Source of the DNA: Sphingopyxis sp. PAMC25046
GTDB lineage: Bacteria > Pseudomonadota > Alphaproteobacteria > Sphingomonadales > Sphingomonadaceae
Direction: 5' to 3'
DNA: 64,000 bases
Assembly (NCBI RefSeq): GCF_004795895.1
Contig: NZ_CP039250.1
Span: forward strand, 3,658,001 to 3,722,000
Under the pieces are notes generated by a model. The model searched no databases and had not been told where the DNA came from. It saw nothing but the letters and a program-made list of their open reading frames with translations. Below, piece by piece: positions 45,923 to 54,782 of this stretch. How positions within the stretch are numbered: the stretch's first letter is position 1; each line of letters opens with the position of its first letter. The translations under genes were made by a program, and so were the position numbers.

Positions 45923-46756
45923 ATGACGACAGCAAACTTCACCCGGCCCGCCCTTGTCTGCAACAGCCAGAGCGGCAGTCACGATGACGCCGTCGTTTCC
46001 GAGATCGTCGAAAGCTGCCGCAGTGCGGGCGCGCCGCTCATCGCTCTCTTCGAGCTCCCCGACGACGAGATTCCCGATGCTGGCGAACTCGTCCGGCAAG
46101 ACATCGACCTGCTGCTCGTCTGGACCGGCGACGGGACGATCAATGCCGCCGCGACCGGGGCCGCAGGCTGGGATGGCGCGATCCTGCCGCTCCCCGGCGG
46201 GACGCTCAACCTTCTGTCGAAGGAACTGCACGGCGACCGGCCAGTGACCGAAATCCTGACGGACGCACTCCAGGGCAAGGCGCGGCGGCAACCGGTGCCC
46301 ATCATCCGGTCCGACGATGGCGACGCCTTTATCACGATCGTGGCCGGCCCCGCGACGCAATGGGCAGAAGTGCGCGAAACGATGCGGCAGGACGGGCTGA
46401 TCGAAGCAAGCCGCTCGGCGCCCGATGCGCTCGACACGATGCTGAACGCGCCCGGCGTCGCGGTGGCCGGACACGGCCGCGTCTATCCGGCGATCATCCT
46501 TACCCCAACGGCGCGAGGCATCCGCGCCGACGGAATATTGACCGAGGGCACCGCCGACGTGCTGCGTCATGGCCTGGCCTGGCTCGGCGGAGATTTTCGC
46601 GACGGGCCGAGCGAGGAAATCATCAGCGGCGAAACGATCATCCTCGAAAGCGGGGCGCCGATCAGCCTCGAATATGACGGCGAGCTCGGCGAAACACCCT
46701 CGCCCGCACGCTTCAGGCTCGGGACGAGCGGGGTGGACTTCGTCGCGACGGCATGA
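45923..46756 (+). CDS. lipid kinase of the diacylglycerol kinase catalytic family
   Basis: 277 residues. DAGK catalytic domain: PALVCNSQSGSH (N-terminal strand), DLLLVWTGDGTINAAATG and ILPLPGGTLNLLSKEL. The nucleotide motif is TGDGT (68-72) instead of the usual GGDGT. The family phosphorylates diacylglycerol, ceramide, sphingoid bases or other lipids. AGGAAAG precedes the ATG. It overlaps the phosphoesterase gene by 4 bases. In a sphingomonad, ceramide or a sphingoid base is a reasonable alternative substrate, unproven. Confidence 0.84.
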   Translation: MTTANFTRPALVCNSQSGSHDDAVVSEIVESCRSAGAPLIALFELPDDEIPDAGELVRQDIDLLLVWTGDGTINAAATGAAGWDGAILPLPGGTLNLLSKELHGDRPVTEILTDALQGKARRQPVPIIRSDDGDAFITIVAGPATQWAEVRETMRQDGLIEASRSAPDALDTMLNAPGVAVAGHGRVYPAIILTPTARGIRADGILTEGTADVLRHGLAWLGGDFRDGPSEEIISGETIILESGAPISLEYDGELGETPSPARFRLGTSGVDFVATA

Positions 46757-47601
46757 CCCGGCTTTTCCACATCAGCGACCTGCATTTCGGGCTCGAGGAT
46801 CGCGCCGCGCTCGGCTGGTTCACCGATTGCGTGCGGCGCGATCGGCCCGATGCGGTGCTGATCACGGGCGATCTCACGATGCGCGCGCGGACCCGCGAGT
46901 TCGCCGCGGCGTGCGACTGGATCAGCGAACTCGACGTGCCGGTGACGGTCGAGGTCGGCAATCACGATCTTCCCTATTTCAACCCCATCGAACGCTTCCT
47001 CTTCCCCTATCGCCGCATCCGCGGGATCAGGCGGCTGGTCGAACGCGAACTCGACCTGCCGGGCGTAGCGGTCGTCCCGCTCAAGACCACCGCGCGCGCG
47101 CAATGGCGGCTCGACTGGTCGAAGGGATGGGTGACGAAGAAGGCGCTCGAAAGAACGCTTGCTGCGATCGACACCTTGCCGCGCCGAACGACGGTATTAG
47201 TGACCGCGCATCACCCGCTGGTCGAGGCCGGGACCAAGGGGCGCGCCTTGACGCGCGGCGGCGAACGCGCGCTCGCGGCCTTGGCGAAGCGAGGCGTGGC
47301 AGCCGTGCTGACCGGCCATGTCCACGACGCCTTCGACCTGACAAAGACGACCGCCGCGGGCCCGATCCGCATGATCGGAGCGGGCACGCTGTCGCAGCGC
47401 ATCCGCTCGACCCCGCCGAGTTTCAACGATCTGACCTTCGAAGGTGCGGCGATCGACCTCCGCGTGCGCAATCTCGATCATATCGCGACCCCCGACATGC
47501 AGATCGACGATGTGCCGCCCGACGCGCTGCCGCCGCGCGAACCCGGCGAACCGGTGGCCCCCATCGCGGCGGTGCCGCCCGTCGATCCACCGGTGCATTG
47601 A
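46753..47601 (+). CDS. calcineurin-like metallophosphoesterase
   Basis: 282 residues with all family metal motifs: HISDLHFG (residues 6-13), ITGDLTMR, VGNHDLPYF, TAHHPLVE and LTGHVHDAF. Cytoplasmic, no signal peptide. It is translated in a coupled pair with the lipid kinase, so a phospholipid or nucleotide-diphosphate-lipid (LpxH- or CpdA-like) substrate is plausible. A Pro-rich tail (about 260-282) is unusual. Function at family level only. Confidence 0.9.
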   Translation: MTRLFHISDLHFGLEDRAALGWFTDCVRRDRPDAVLITGDLTMRARTREFAAACDWISELDVPVTVEVGNHDLPYFNPIERFLFPYRRIRGIRRLVERELDLPGVAVVPLKTTARAQWRLDWSKGWVTKKALERTLAAIDTLPRRTTVLVTAHHPLVEAGTKGRALTRGGERALAALAKRGVAAVLTGHVHDAFDLTKTTAAGPIRMIGAGTLSQRIRSTPPSFNDLTFEGAAIDLRVRNLDHIATPDMQIDDVPPDALPPREPGEPVAPIAAVPPVDPPVH

Positions 47602-47613
47602 CGCCGCGCCCCA

Positions 47614-47641
47614 TTGACGCATCCCGGGGGGCCGTTAGGTT
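47614..47641 (+). promoter_or_regulatory. candidate sigma-70 promoter
   Basis: TTGACG (47614-47619) and TAGGTT (47636-47641) are 16 bases apart, 25 bases before the ATG of the lipocalin-like gene at 47667. This supports a new transcription unit for the two genes downstream. Confidence 0.4.
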
Positions 47642-47666
47642 GCAACAAAAAACGGGATGAGGACAT

Positions 47667-48758
47667 ATGCTGACAAAGGGCGACGACTATCCGTTGCATC
47701 AGACCAGCGAGCCAATTGCGTTTGCGGGGACCGACCGCAATTTTTACGATCGCTATTTCTTCAACGGCTATTCGCCCGACGGATCGATCTTCTTCGCTGC
47801 CGCGATGGGATTTTATCCGCAGCTCGGTATCGTCGATGCGAGTTTCTGCGTTATCGTGGGCGGGGTCCAACATAATCTTCGCGCCAGCCGTCGATCGCGC
47901 GGCGAGCGGCTCGAACTGTCTGTGGGGCCGATCGCGCTCGACATCGACGTCCCGCTCGAAATCGTCACCCTGCGGATCGCGCCCAATGACGGACCGCTCG
48001 CGGCCGAGCTACGCTTCACCGGCCGCCATTTCCCGATCGAGGAACCGCGCTTCGTCCGCCGAAACGGCACGCGGCTGTTCATGGACTATACGCGCATGAC
48101 GCAGAACGGCCAGTGGTCGGGCTGGCTGGCCGTCGGCGGAGAGCGCATCGAGGCCGGAACCGGATGGGTGGGGACGCGCGACCGCAGCTGGGGCATTCGT
48201 CCCGTCGGCGCGCGCGAACCGCAGCCGCCGCCCGAAGGCAATTTCAGCCAATTTTTCTGGTTGTGGACGCCGTGCAATTTCAAAGACAGTTCGCTTTTCT
48301 TCCACAGCAACGACGACGGCGCGGGCAATCCGTGGAACCGCCGTGCCGCGATCGTAGGCGACGGCGGGACCGAGCGACACTTCGACGCAGCTACCTTCAG
48401 CGCCGACTGGCAGGCCGGGTCGCGGCGGATTGCGCGGATGACCGCCGATTTGGGGCATGGGCAGTCGCTTACGCTGACCCCCATCGGACCCGTCTTCGCG
48501 ATGAGCGGGCTTGGCTATACACACCCCGTCTGGGGCCACGGCCTCGACCACGGCGCCGAACTCGCCGTCGCGCACGACAGTCTTCCAGAAGCCGATCGCG
48601 GCTGGGGCAATCCGCTTGCAATGCACATTCAGGCGCTCGTCACCGCCGAGCTTGTCGACGGCAACAGCGTCCATCGCGGCGTCGGCGTGCTCGAACAATT
48701 GTTCGTCGGCCCGCACGAACCCACCGGTCTCTCCGGCCTGATGGACCCGGTGCGGTGA
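47667..48758 (+). CDS. AttH/CrtC-like (lipocalin-fold) protein of unknown function
   Basis: 363 residues, no signal peptide. Repeated beta-strand units with ending aromatic residues; segments FNGYSPDGSIFFAAAMGFYPQ, GTGWVGTRDRSWGIRP and FFWLWTPCNFKDSSLFFHSND resemble the tandem lipocalin fold of CrtC/AttH and DUF7064/7065-type proteins. Some relatives are hydratases or steroid-associated, but no catalytic residues can be fixed here. Its stop overlaps the GTG start of the kinase gene, implying a shared role. Confidence 0.65.
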   Translation: MLTKGDDYPLHQTSEPIAFAGTDRNFYDRYFFNGYSPDGSIFFAAAMGFYPQLGIVDASFCVIVGGVQHNLRASRRSRGERLELSVGPIALDIDVPLEIVTLRIAPNDGPLAAELRFTGRHFPIEEPRFVRRNGTRLFMDYTRMTQNGQWSGWLAVGGERIEAGTGWVGTRDRSWGIRPVGAREPQPPPEGNFSQFFWLWTPCNFKDSSLFFHSNDDGAGNPWNRRAAIVGDGGTERHFDAATFSADWQAGSRRIARMTADLGHGQSLTLTPIGPVFAMSGLGYTHPVWGHGLDHGAELAVAHDSLPEADRGWGNPLAMHIQALVTAELVDGNSVHRGVGVLEQLFVGPHEPTGLSGLMDPVR

Positions 48759-49798
48759 GCTTCCCTACCTGCCCCGAGGCGATGTCGTCCGCGTGGCTGG
48801 CCGGAACATTGGGACAGGACCCCGACACACTGCGCGGCTTCACCGTCGCCAAGGTCGGCACAGGTCAGATGTGCGACAGCTTTCGCCTGACGCTCGACTG
48901 GACGGGCGATGTCGGCACGCCGTCAACGGTCGTGGCCAAATGCCCGAGCCATGACGAGGCGAGCCGCCATATCGCAAAGCTGACCGGCACTTACGTCAAG
49001 GAAGTCAACTGGTACCGCGAACTGGCAGCGGAGAGCGGTGTCGCCGCACCCTTGTGCCATCATGCCGAGATCGCGGATAACGATGTCGATTTCGTCCTGA
49101 TCCTGTCGGACCTCGCACCCGCGCGACAGGGCGACCAGCTTGCGGGACTGGGGCTGGATGGGCTCGTCCCGTGCATCGACGCCGCGGCCGGGCTCCACGC
49201 CCTGCTGTGGAACGACCCGCGACTCGAAGCGCTTCCCTGGCTGGCGCGCGACAATGGTGAAGTGATCCGGGCGCTGTTTCCCCAGCTCTATGCCGGCTTT
49301 CGCGAACGCTATGCAGAGCGGCTCGACCCGGAGGTGCTCGACCTTGGCGCCGGGATCGTCGAGCGGCTCGACGCCTATCTCGAGCGGCAGGCTGCGGCGC
49401 GCACGATCGTCCATGGCGACCTGCGCATCGACAACATCCTCTTTGCGCCCGATGGCGAAAGTTGCTGGCTTGTGGACTGGCAGACGCTCGGGCGCGGCAG
49501 CGGTGCGGTCGACCTTGCCTATCTCATCGGCACCAGCATCGCCGACCCGCTCGAGCGCGCAGCGGCCGACCGGCCGGGGTTCGACCGCTGGATAGCAGCA
49601 CTCGAACAGCGCGGCATTGCGCCCGACGCGGATGCGCTGTGGGACGATTACCGCGCTGGTGCGCTCAGCGGCTATTTCATGGCGGTTTTCGCGTCGATGA
49701 GCGTCGAACGCACGGCGCGCGGCGACGAAATGTTCGCTGTGATGGCCGAGCGCCCCGCGCGGCAGGCGCTGATGCTGGGAAGTCTCGACCTGCTCTGA
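48755..49798 (+). CDS. phosphotransferase of the APH/EcKinase superfamily
   Basis: 347 residues. Kinase-like fold with the catalytic loop RTIVHGDLRIDNILF (Asp nucleophile base) and metal loop CWLVDWQTLGRGSGAVDLAYL. VVAKCPS near the N-terminus provides the ATP-binding Lys. The GTG at 48755 overlaps the previous stop (GTGA); an ATG at 48782 is possible. Matches ecdysteroid-kinase-like/choline-kinase-like bacterial proteins; antibiotic resistance is not implied. Substrate unknown, but likely shared with the preceding gene. Confidence 0.85.
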   Translation: MSFPTCPEAMSSAWLAGTLGQDPDTLRGFTVAKVGTGQMCDSFRLTLDWTGDVGTPSTVVAKCPSHDEASRHIAKLTGTYVKEVNWYRELAAESGVAAPLCHHAEIADNDVDFVLILSDLAPARQGDQLAGLGLDGLVPCIDAAAGLHALLWNDPRLEALPWLARDNGEVIRALFPQLYAGFRERYAERLDPEVLDLGAGIVERLDAYLERQAAARTIVHGDLRIDNILFAPDGESCWLVDWQTLGRGSGAVDLAYLIGTSIADPLERAAADRPGFDRWIAALEQRGIAPDADALWDDYRAGALSGYFMAVFASMSVERTARGDEMFAVMAERPARQALMLGSLDLL

Positions 49799-49800
49799 CG

Positions 49801-49832
49801 AAAAAGGGCGGCCCGTTGCCGGACCGCCCTTT
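49801..49832 (-). terminator. intrinsic terminator of the rplM-rpsI operon
   Basis: On the minus strand AAAGGGCGG (49832-49824) pairs with CCGCCCTTT (49811-49803), continuing into TTTTTC. It begins 28 bases beyond the rpsI stop and is a standard rho-independent terminator. On the plus strand it lies 2 bases after the kinase stop and may serve both. Confidence 0.8.
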
Positions 49833-49859
49833 CCTTCTCCACCCGTCGGCGGAAAAAAC

Positions 49860-50357
49860 TTAACGCTTCGAGAACTGGAAGCTGCGGCGGGCCTTCGCCT
49901 TACCGTACTTCTTGCGCTCGACGGCGCGGCTGTCGCGGGTCAGGAAGCCGGCCGCCTTCACCGGGCTACGCAGCGCCGGTTCGAAGCGGGTGAGCGCCTG
50001 CGCGATGCCATGAAGAACGGCGCCCGCCTGGCCCGACAGACCGCCGCCCTTGACGGTCGCGACAACGTCATACTGGCCAACGCGCTCGGTCAGGCCGAAC
50101 GGCTGGTTGATGACGAGGCGCAGCGTCGGGCGCGCGAAATAGACTTCCTGGTCGCGGCCGTTGATCGTGATCTTGCCCGTGCCGGGCTTAACCCATACGC
50201 GCGCGACGGCGTCCTTGCGGCGGCCGGTCGCATAAGCGCGACCCTGCTTGTCGACGATCTTTTCGCGCAGCGGCGCGGTCGAAGCTGCGGGAGCGACGGT
50301 GCCTTCGACGGCGCCGCCGAGGTCCTTGAGATCGGTCATGGTCTGTTCGTCAGCCAT
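49860..50357 (-). CDS. rpsI: 30S ribosomal protein S9
   Basis: 165 residues. Conserved S9 core from about residue 38: [73 protein letters not shown], the last binding the tRNA anticodon region in the P site. An N-terminal extension of about 35 residues is common in alphaproteobacterial S9. The ATG at 50357 overlaps the rplM stop (TAATG); an internal Met at residue 7 is possible. Confidence 0.97.
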   Translation of the reverse strand: MADEQTMTDLKDLGGAVEGTVAPAASTAPLREKIVDKQGRAYATGRRKDAVARVWVKPGTGKITINGRDQEVYFARPTLRLVINQPFGLTERVGQYDVVATVKGGGLSGQAGAVLHGIAQALTRFEPALRSPVKAAGFLTRDSRAVERKKYGKAKARRSFQFSKR

Positions 50358-50836
50358 TATGCACCCACCTTGTTCTTGCGGTTCATCGACGCGACGTCGA
50401 TCACTTCGGGGTTCTGCCCTTCGTGCGGATGGTCGGTGCCGGCGAAGATGCGCAGGTTGCGCATCTGCTGGCGGCCGAGCGGACCGCGGGGGATCATGCG
50501 TTCCACGGCCTTTTCGAGCACGCGCTCGGGGAAACGGCCTTCGAGGATCTTCGCGGGGCTGGTTTCCTTGATGCCGCCGGCATAGCCGGTGTGCTTGTAG
50601 TAACGCTTGTCCTGCAGCTTCTTGCCGGTGAACGCCACCTTCTCCGCATTGATGACGATGACATTGTCACCGCAATCGACGTGCGGGGTGAACGACGGCT
50701 TGTGCTTGCCGCGCAGGATGTTGGCGATGATCGTCGCGACGCGGCCCACAACAAGGCCCTCGGCGTCGATCAGCACCCATTTCTTTTCGACCGTCGCGGC
50801 GTTTGCCGACTGGGTCGTCTTGGTCAGCGCCTTCAT
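50357..50836 (-). CDS. rplM: 50S ribosomal protein L13
   Basis: 159 residues. L13 signatures: [70 protein letters not shown]. Start at 50836 has AGGAG 7 bases upstream. First gene of the rplM-rpsI operon. A 16-bp perfect palindrome lies 145 bases upstream, next to the end of the preceding gene. Confidence 0.97.
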   Translation of the reverse strand: MKALTKTTQSANAATVEKKWVLIDAEGLVVGRVATIIANILRGKHKPSFTPHVDCGDNVIVINAEKVAFTGKKLQDKRYYKHTGYAGGIKETSPAKILEGRFPERVLEKAVERMIPRGPLGRQQMRNLRIFAGTDHPHEGQNPEVIDVASMNRKNKVGA

Positions 50837-50980
50837 GGCACGCTCCTTGACAGATATGGACCGGAGCACGAGCGCCCCGAAACAAATGCGCCGCCTAATC
50901 CCATAGGGCGATGCGGCGCTTCGGAGCGGGCCAATGGCGTCAGGCGAACGAAAAGTCAAGCGTAGCGCGGCTTTGCTGAC

Positions 50981-50996
50981 GGGTATTATAATACCC
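50981..50996. promoter_or_regulatory. perfect 16-bp palindrome upstream of rplM
   Basis: GGGTATTATAATACCC is a perfect palindrome in an AT-rich pocket between rplM and the gene ending at 51003. It contains TATAAT on both strands. It may be a regulator site, the stem of a weak terminator for the upstream gene, or part of a promoter; no well-spaced -35 partner was found, so its role is open. Confidence 0.4.
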
Positions 50997-51002
50997 TAAG
51001 CT

Positions 51003-51809
51003 TCAAGACACTGGTTCCAGCGCCCGCACGCGCTCTTCGATCAGCTTGCGGCCCTCGCCATCAGGCCCGGCAATCCAACTCTGGCGGTGCTCACGCATGA
51101 CCAGCCCCGTACCGGTGTCGACGGTCCACAAATTATCGATCTCGAGCGACTGCGCTTTCCCGGCGATCAAGGTTGAATCCCGTTCGATCCTGGCAATGGT
51201 GCGCCGGGCGCCGTCGGTGTGGATCGATACGTCCGTATCGTCGGATACTGCGGCGGCAGAAATGGCGGCGTTCGCGGGCGCGATCAGCGCACGGATGTCG
51301 GCGGTCGCGAGCCGGTCGCGCTCGGCGGCAGGGAGAGCGGCGATCATTTGCGCAAGTTGCCGGGCTTCGGCTCGCTCCGCTTCGGCACCCGCCCGCTCCA
51401 CCCGTGTCGTCACCCGCTCCCATAATTGGTCAGGATCGACAAGCTCGATGCGGCTGCCGTCGGACGGGACCAAATAAGCGATGTTTTCGCCGACAAGGGG
51501 GTTGAGCATTACCGTCACCATGCGCGTCACGTCGGGTTGCGCACCTGATTCGATTCGTTGCAGCACGGTGTCGAGCCGATAGCCCCGCCCGGCCCGCTGC
51601 CATTCGAGCACATAGACGAGTGCGAAATCGATCAGCTTTCCGTCACGGCCGATACGGCGCGTCGTTACCCGATAGCGCAGCGGCACACCCACCGGCGGCG
51701 CGAACCGGACTTGCGCGGCTGCGGCGGGCGAGGCGTCGCCCGGAGCGGCCACCGCCTGCGATGGGGGCGTCAGCAGCAGCAAGGCACCGAGAGCCCCCGC
51801 CAGTATCAT
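51003..51809 (-). CDS. secreted protein of unknown function
   Basis: 268 residues with a signal peptide (about 1-22, ALGALLLLTPPSQAVAAPG). The mature protein is mixed alpha/beta without cysteines; YRVTTRRIGRDGKLIDF, DTVLQRIESG and the ending RKLIEERVRALEPVS are conserved-looking but match no domain I recognise. Its start overlaps the ctaA stop by 4 bases, so it is co-translated with haem A synthase. A link to haem or oxidase assembly is possible but unproven. Confidence 0.7.
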   Translation of the reverse strand: MILAGALGALLLLTPPSQAVAAPGDASPAAAAQVRFAPPVGVPLRYRVTTRRIGRDGKLIDFALVYVLEWQRAGRGYRLDTVLQRIESGAQPDVTRMVTVMLNPLVGENIAYLVPSDGSRIELVDPDQLWERVTTRVERAGAEAERAEARQLAQMIAALPAAERDRLATADIRALIAPANAAISAAAVSDDTDVSIHTDGARRTIARIERDSTLIAGKAQSLEIDNLWTVDTGTGLVMREHRQSWIAGPDGEGRKLIEERVRALEPVS

Positions 51810-52855
51810 GCGTCGTCGCGGCCCAGTCGGTGGAGCGATGCCGCCGCCACGGCGACAAGGATGGCGCCGACGACCTGATGCAGCACGGCGACCCACATCG
51901 ACACGCCCGACACGACTGTCCAGATGCCGAGCAGTATCTGCACCGCAACGACCGCGACGAGCAGCCCGGCCTCGCGCACAGCACCGCGCCGCGACAGCGT
52001 CCGCGCGAGAAGCAGCAATGCGAGCGCCGCGATCCACGACCACCAGCGATGGAGAAAATGAATGAGGAAGGGATCGTTGGTCAGCGCGAACCACGCGCCC
52101 CCTGCCCAGTCGATGCCTTCGGGCACGAAATGATCGTTCATCAACGGCCAAGTGCTCGAAACATAGCCGGCGTTGAGTCCCGCGACCCATGCTCCGAGCA
52201 GCAACTGAACGAAGAGGATGGTGATCACAGCCACCGCAGGACGAGTCAGCCGCGCGGGCGGGCTGGCCGGATCGCGCGCCAGCCCGTTGAGGTCGCGCGC
52301 CGTCCAGACGAGCCCGGCGAGCAGGAACAGCGCGGTCAGCAAGTGCGTCGCGAGGCGGAAATGGCTGACGTCAGTGCGATATTCGAGCCCCGAAGCCACC
52401 ATCCACCAGCCAATTGCGCCCTGCAGCCCGACCAGGGCCGCGAGCGCGAACAGGCGCCAGCCATAACCCGCCGGAATGGCGCGACGCCAAGCATACCAGA
52501 TCAGCGGGACGAGCAGCGCCATGCCTACCAGCCGCCCGAGGATGCGGTGCAGCCATTCCCAGAAGAAAATCGCCTTGAAACCCTCGAGCGTCATGCCAAG
52601 GTTGATCGCCTGATATTCGGGAATCCGCTTGTATTTTTCGAACTCCTCGACCCATCCGCCTTCGGTCAACGGCGGAATGACGCCCGAGACCGGCCGCCAT
52701 TCGGTGATCGACAGCCCGGATTCGGTCAGTCGGGTGATACCACCGACGCCGACCACGATGATCACGAGGAGCGCGACCGCCCAGAGCCAGCGCGCCAGCG
52801 TCGCGGGGCGGGGTTGACGCGTAGCAGGCGCGGGCAAGGTAGAGATTTGCATCAT
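51806..52855 (-). CDS. ctaA: haem A synthase
   Basis: 349 residues, eight membrane helices. COX15/CtaA: oxidises haem O to haem A for aa3-type cytochrome oxidase. The conserved RLTESGLSITEWRP, EYQAINLGMTLEGFKAIFFWE, WLHRILGR, FRLATHLLTALFL, INGYVSS-like NAGYVSSTWPLMN, FLHRWWSWIAA and VLHQVVGAIL carry the catalytic Glu and the haem-ligating His residues. The ATG at 52855 or 52852 starts it. Divergent from the M48-like gene. Confidence 0.95.
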   Translation of the reverse strand: MMQISTLPAPATRQPRPATLARWLWAVALLVIIVVGVGGITRLTESGLSITEWRPVSGVIPPLTEGGWVEEFEKYKRIPEYQAINLGMTLEGFKAIFFWEWLHRILGRLVGMALLVPLIWYAWRRAIPAGYGWRLFALAALVGLQGAIGWWMVASGLEYRTDVSHFRLATHLLTALFLLAGLVWTARDLNGLARDPASPPARLTRPAVAVITILFVQLLLGAWVAGLNAGYVSSTWPLMNDHFVPEGIDWAGGAWFALTNDPFLIHFLHRWWSWIAALALLLLARTLSRRGAVREAGLLVAVVAVQILLGIWTVVSGVSMWVAVLHQVVGAILVAVAAASLHRLGRDDA

Positions 52856-52959
52856 CGCCCGCCCTATCGGCGCTTGCCGAACGATAGGCAAGAGGCCGGG
52901 AACACCACCGCTAGGGGAAATTCATGGTCGCGACAGGCGCGCCTTGATAGGGAAGGCCG

Positions 52960-53949
52960 ATGCCGCGCCGCGCCCGACGAATCCTGACCGCCCTGATGCT
53001 GTCGATAGCCGCGCCGGCAATGGCGGCATCCGCCGAGCCATCGCCCTATGCAGCGCTGGCAGCGGCGGAGGCGCGCGTGGCGGCGATCGGTTTTCGCCTG
53101 ACGACCGAAAACGCCGCCTGGTGCCCGGTGCGCCAGCCACAGTTCGGTTGGATCTGGGGCGACCCGCGCCTTTACGATACGGACCGGCGCGACGAGGCGC
53201 TCGCCGTCTATGGCGCCCACGATCGGGCGCATGCCTTCATCGCCGCGCTGGCGTCGGCAGCGCCGGCCGCGTCGGCGGGGCTCGGCGTCGGTACACCGGT
53301 GACTGGAGTCGGCGAAGCGCCCGTCCCCGACGGTGGCGGCAATCACCCCTTTGCGCGGATCACCGCAATCGAAACTTATCTTGCAGCGCTGCCCGCCGAC
53401 GCCGATCTGGCGCTTCATACCGGCGCGGGGCGCACTGTCGACGTCACGCCCAAACCCGGATGCGTCAGCGACTTTCGCGTCGAGGCGAACGAGAAACCCG
53501 GCGCCGTTGCTGACGGACGCATGGTGCTCGTCAACCAAGGACTCGTCGAATTTTCGCCCGATGACGAAGAACTTGCAGCGGCGATCGCGCACGAGCTGGC
53601 GCACAATATCCTACGCCACCGCGCGCGGCTCGACGCGGCGGGGGTCGATCGCGGGCTGGCGAAGCAGTTCGGCCGCAATGCGCGCATATTCAAGCAGACC
53701 GAGATCGAGGCCGACCGCCTGTCGGTGTGGCTGCTCGCCGGGGCGGGCTACGACCCTGCCGCAGCGGCACGTTTCTGGTCGCGTTTCGGCCAGCGAAAGG
53801 GCCGACCACTGTTCCAGGCGAGCACCCATCCCTCGTGGCGCGACCGCGTCGCCGCGCTCGAAGCCGAAGCCGCAGCCATCGCCGCAGCGCGGATGTTCGG
53901 CCAGCCGCTGCACCCACCGTTGATCGACGCGCCGCCGCCCTTGGAATAG
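52960..53949 (+). CDS. secreted M48-like metallopeptidase
   Basis: 329 residues with a signal peptide ending near MAASAE (residue 25). A PDZ-like region comes first, then the zinc motif [16 protein letters not shown] (HExxH) and the third ligand Glu in [20 protein letters not shown]. Final zinc His-type [13 protein letters not shown] also fits M48. This is the soluble BepA/YfgC-like class, involved in outer-membrane protein quality control. msrA follows after 56 bases. Confidence 0.86.
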   Translation: MPRRARRILTALMLSIAAPAMAASAEPSPYAALAAAEARVAAIGFRLTTENAAWCPVRQPQFGWIWGDPRLYDTDRRDEALAVYGAHDRAHAFIAALASAAPAASAGLGVGTPVTGVGEAPVPDGGGNHPFARITAIETYLAALPADADLALHTGAGRTVDVTPKPGCVSDFRVEANEKPGAVADGRMVLVNQGLVEFSPDDEELAAAIAHELAHNILRHRARLDAAGVDRGLAKQFGRNARIFKQTEIEADRLSVWLLAGAGYDPAAAARFWSRFGQRKGRPLFQASTHPSWRDRVAALEAEAAAIAAARMFGQPLHPPLIDAPPPLE

Positions 53950-54005
53950 GGCGAGCCACACCCTATTTGGGGGATATTCCCGTCTCCCCGATAAGGATCG
54001 CCATC

Positions 54006-54539
54006 ATGACCCGTGAAACCGCCATTTTCGCCGGAGGCTGCTTTTGGTGCACCGAAGCCGTGTTCCAGTCGCTCGAAGGCGTCGACGGCGTCGAGAGCGG
54101 CTATATCGGAGGCCATGTCGCGCACCCGACCTACAAGCAGGTGTGCGGCGGCGACACCGGTCACGCCGAGGCGATCCGCATCACCTTCGACCCCTCGGTG
54201 ATTTCTTATGCCGACCTGCTCGACGTCTTTTTCGCGACGCACGATCCGACGCAGCTCAACCGTCAGGGCAACGACATCGGAACCCAGTATCGCAGCGCCA
54301 TCTTCCCGCTCGATGCCGCGCAAGCCGATGCGGCGCGCGACGGAATCGCGCGTGCCGCGGCCGACTGGCCCGCGCCGATCGTCACGACGGTCGAAAGCGC
54401 TTCCGAATGGTATCCGGCGGAGGATTATCATCAGGCCTATTGGGAAGGCGAAGGACAGCGCAATCCCTATTGCATGGCGGTAATCCCCCCTAAGCTGGCC
54501 AAACTTCGCAAGGGTTTCAGCGACCGGCTGCGCGCCTGA
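54006..54539 (+). CDS. msrA: peptide-methionine (S)-S-oxide reductase
   Basis: 177 residues. Reduces methionine sulfoxide in proteins. Catalytic [11 protein letters not shown] at residues 11-21 with the reactive Cys, [48 protein letters not shown], and [10 protein letters not shown]. Length is normal; no fused MsrB domain. Start at 54006. Confidence 0.96.
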   Translation: MTRETAIFAGGCFWCTEAVFQSLEGVDGVESGYIGGHVAHPTYKQVCGGDTGHAEAIRITFDPSVISYADLLDVFFATHDPTQLNRQGNDIGTQYRSAIFPLDAAQADAARDGIARAAADWPAPIVTTVESASEWYPAEDYHQAYWEGEGQRNPYCMAVIPPKLAKLRKGFSDRLRA

Positions 54540-54782
54540 TTCCGTTCGTCGTCAATCGCGGCAAAGCCGGGATCTCGCATTACGATATGACGCGACACGG
54601 AGAACCAGCCGTCGCCGGGATGACGAATTTGGGTCATTGCACGCCTGTCCGTCGGCTCTCGTCGATTGTTGCAATATGACCGCATGACGTCACTATTCAT
54701 TGACTTTCCAATTGTTTTGACTAGCGGACGCGCCTTCGCTGGGGCAGGGTGGCCCTGAAGCGCAGTTGGGGGGCACGGCCAA

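Noticed and set aside
48755..49798. Aminoglycoside resistance kinase.
   Set aside because: The fold is shared by many choline-, ecdysteroid- and homoserine-type kinases; context and sequence give no reason to claim drug resistance.
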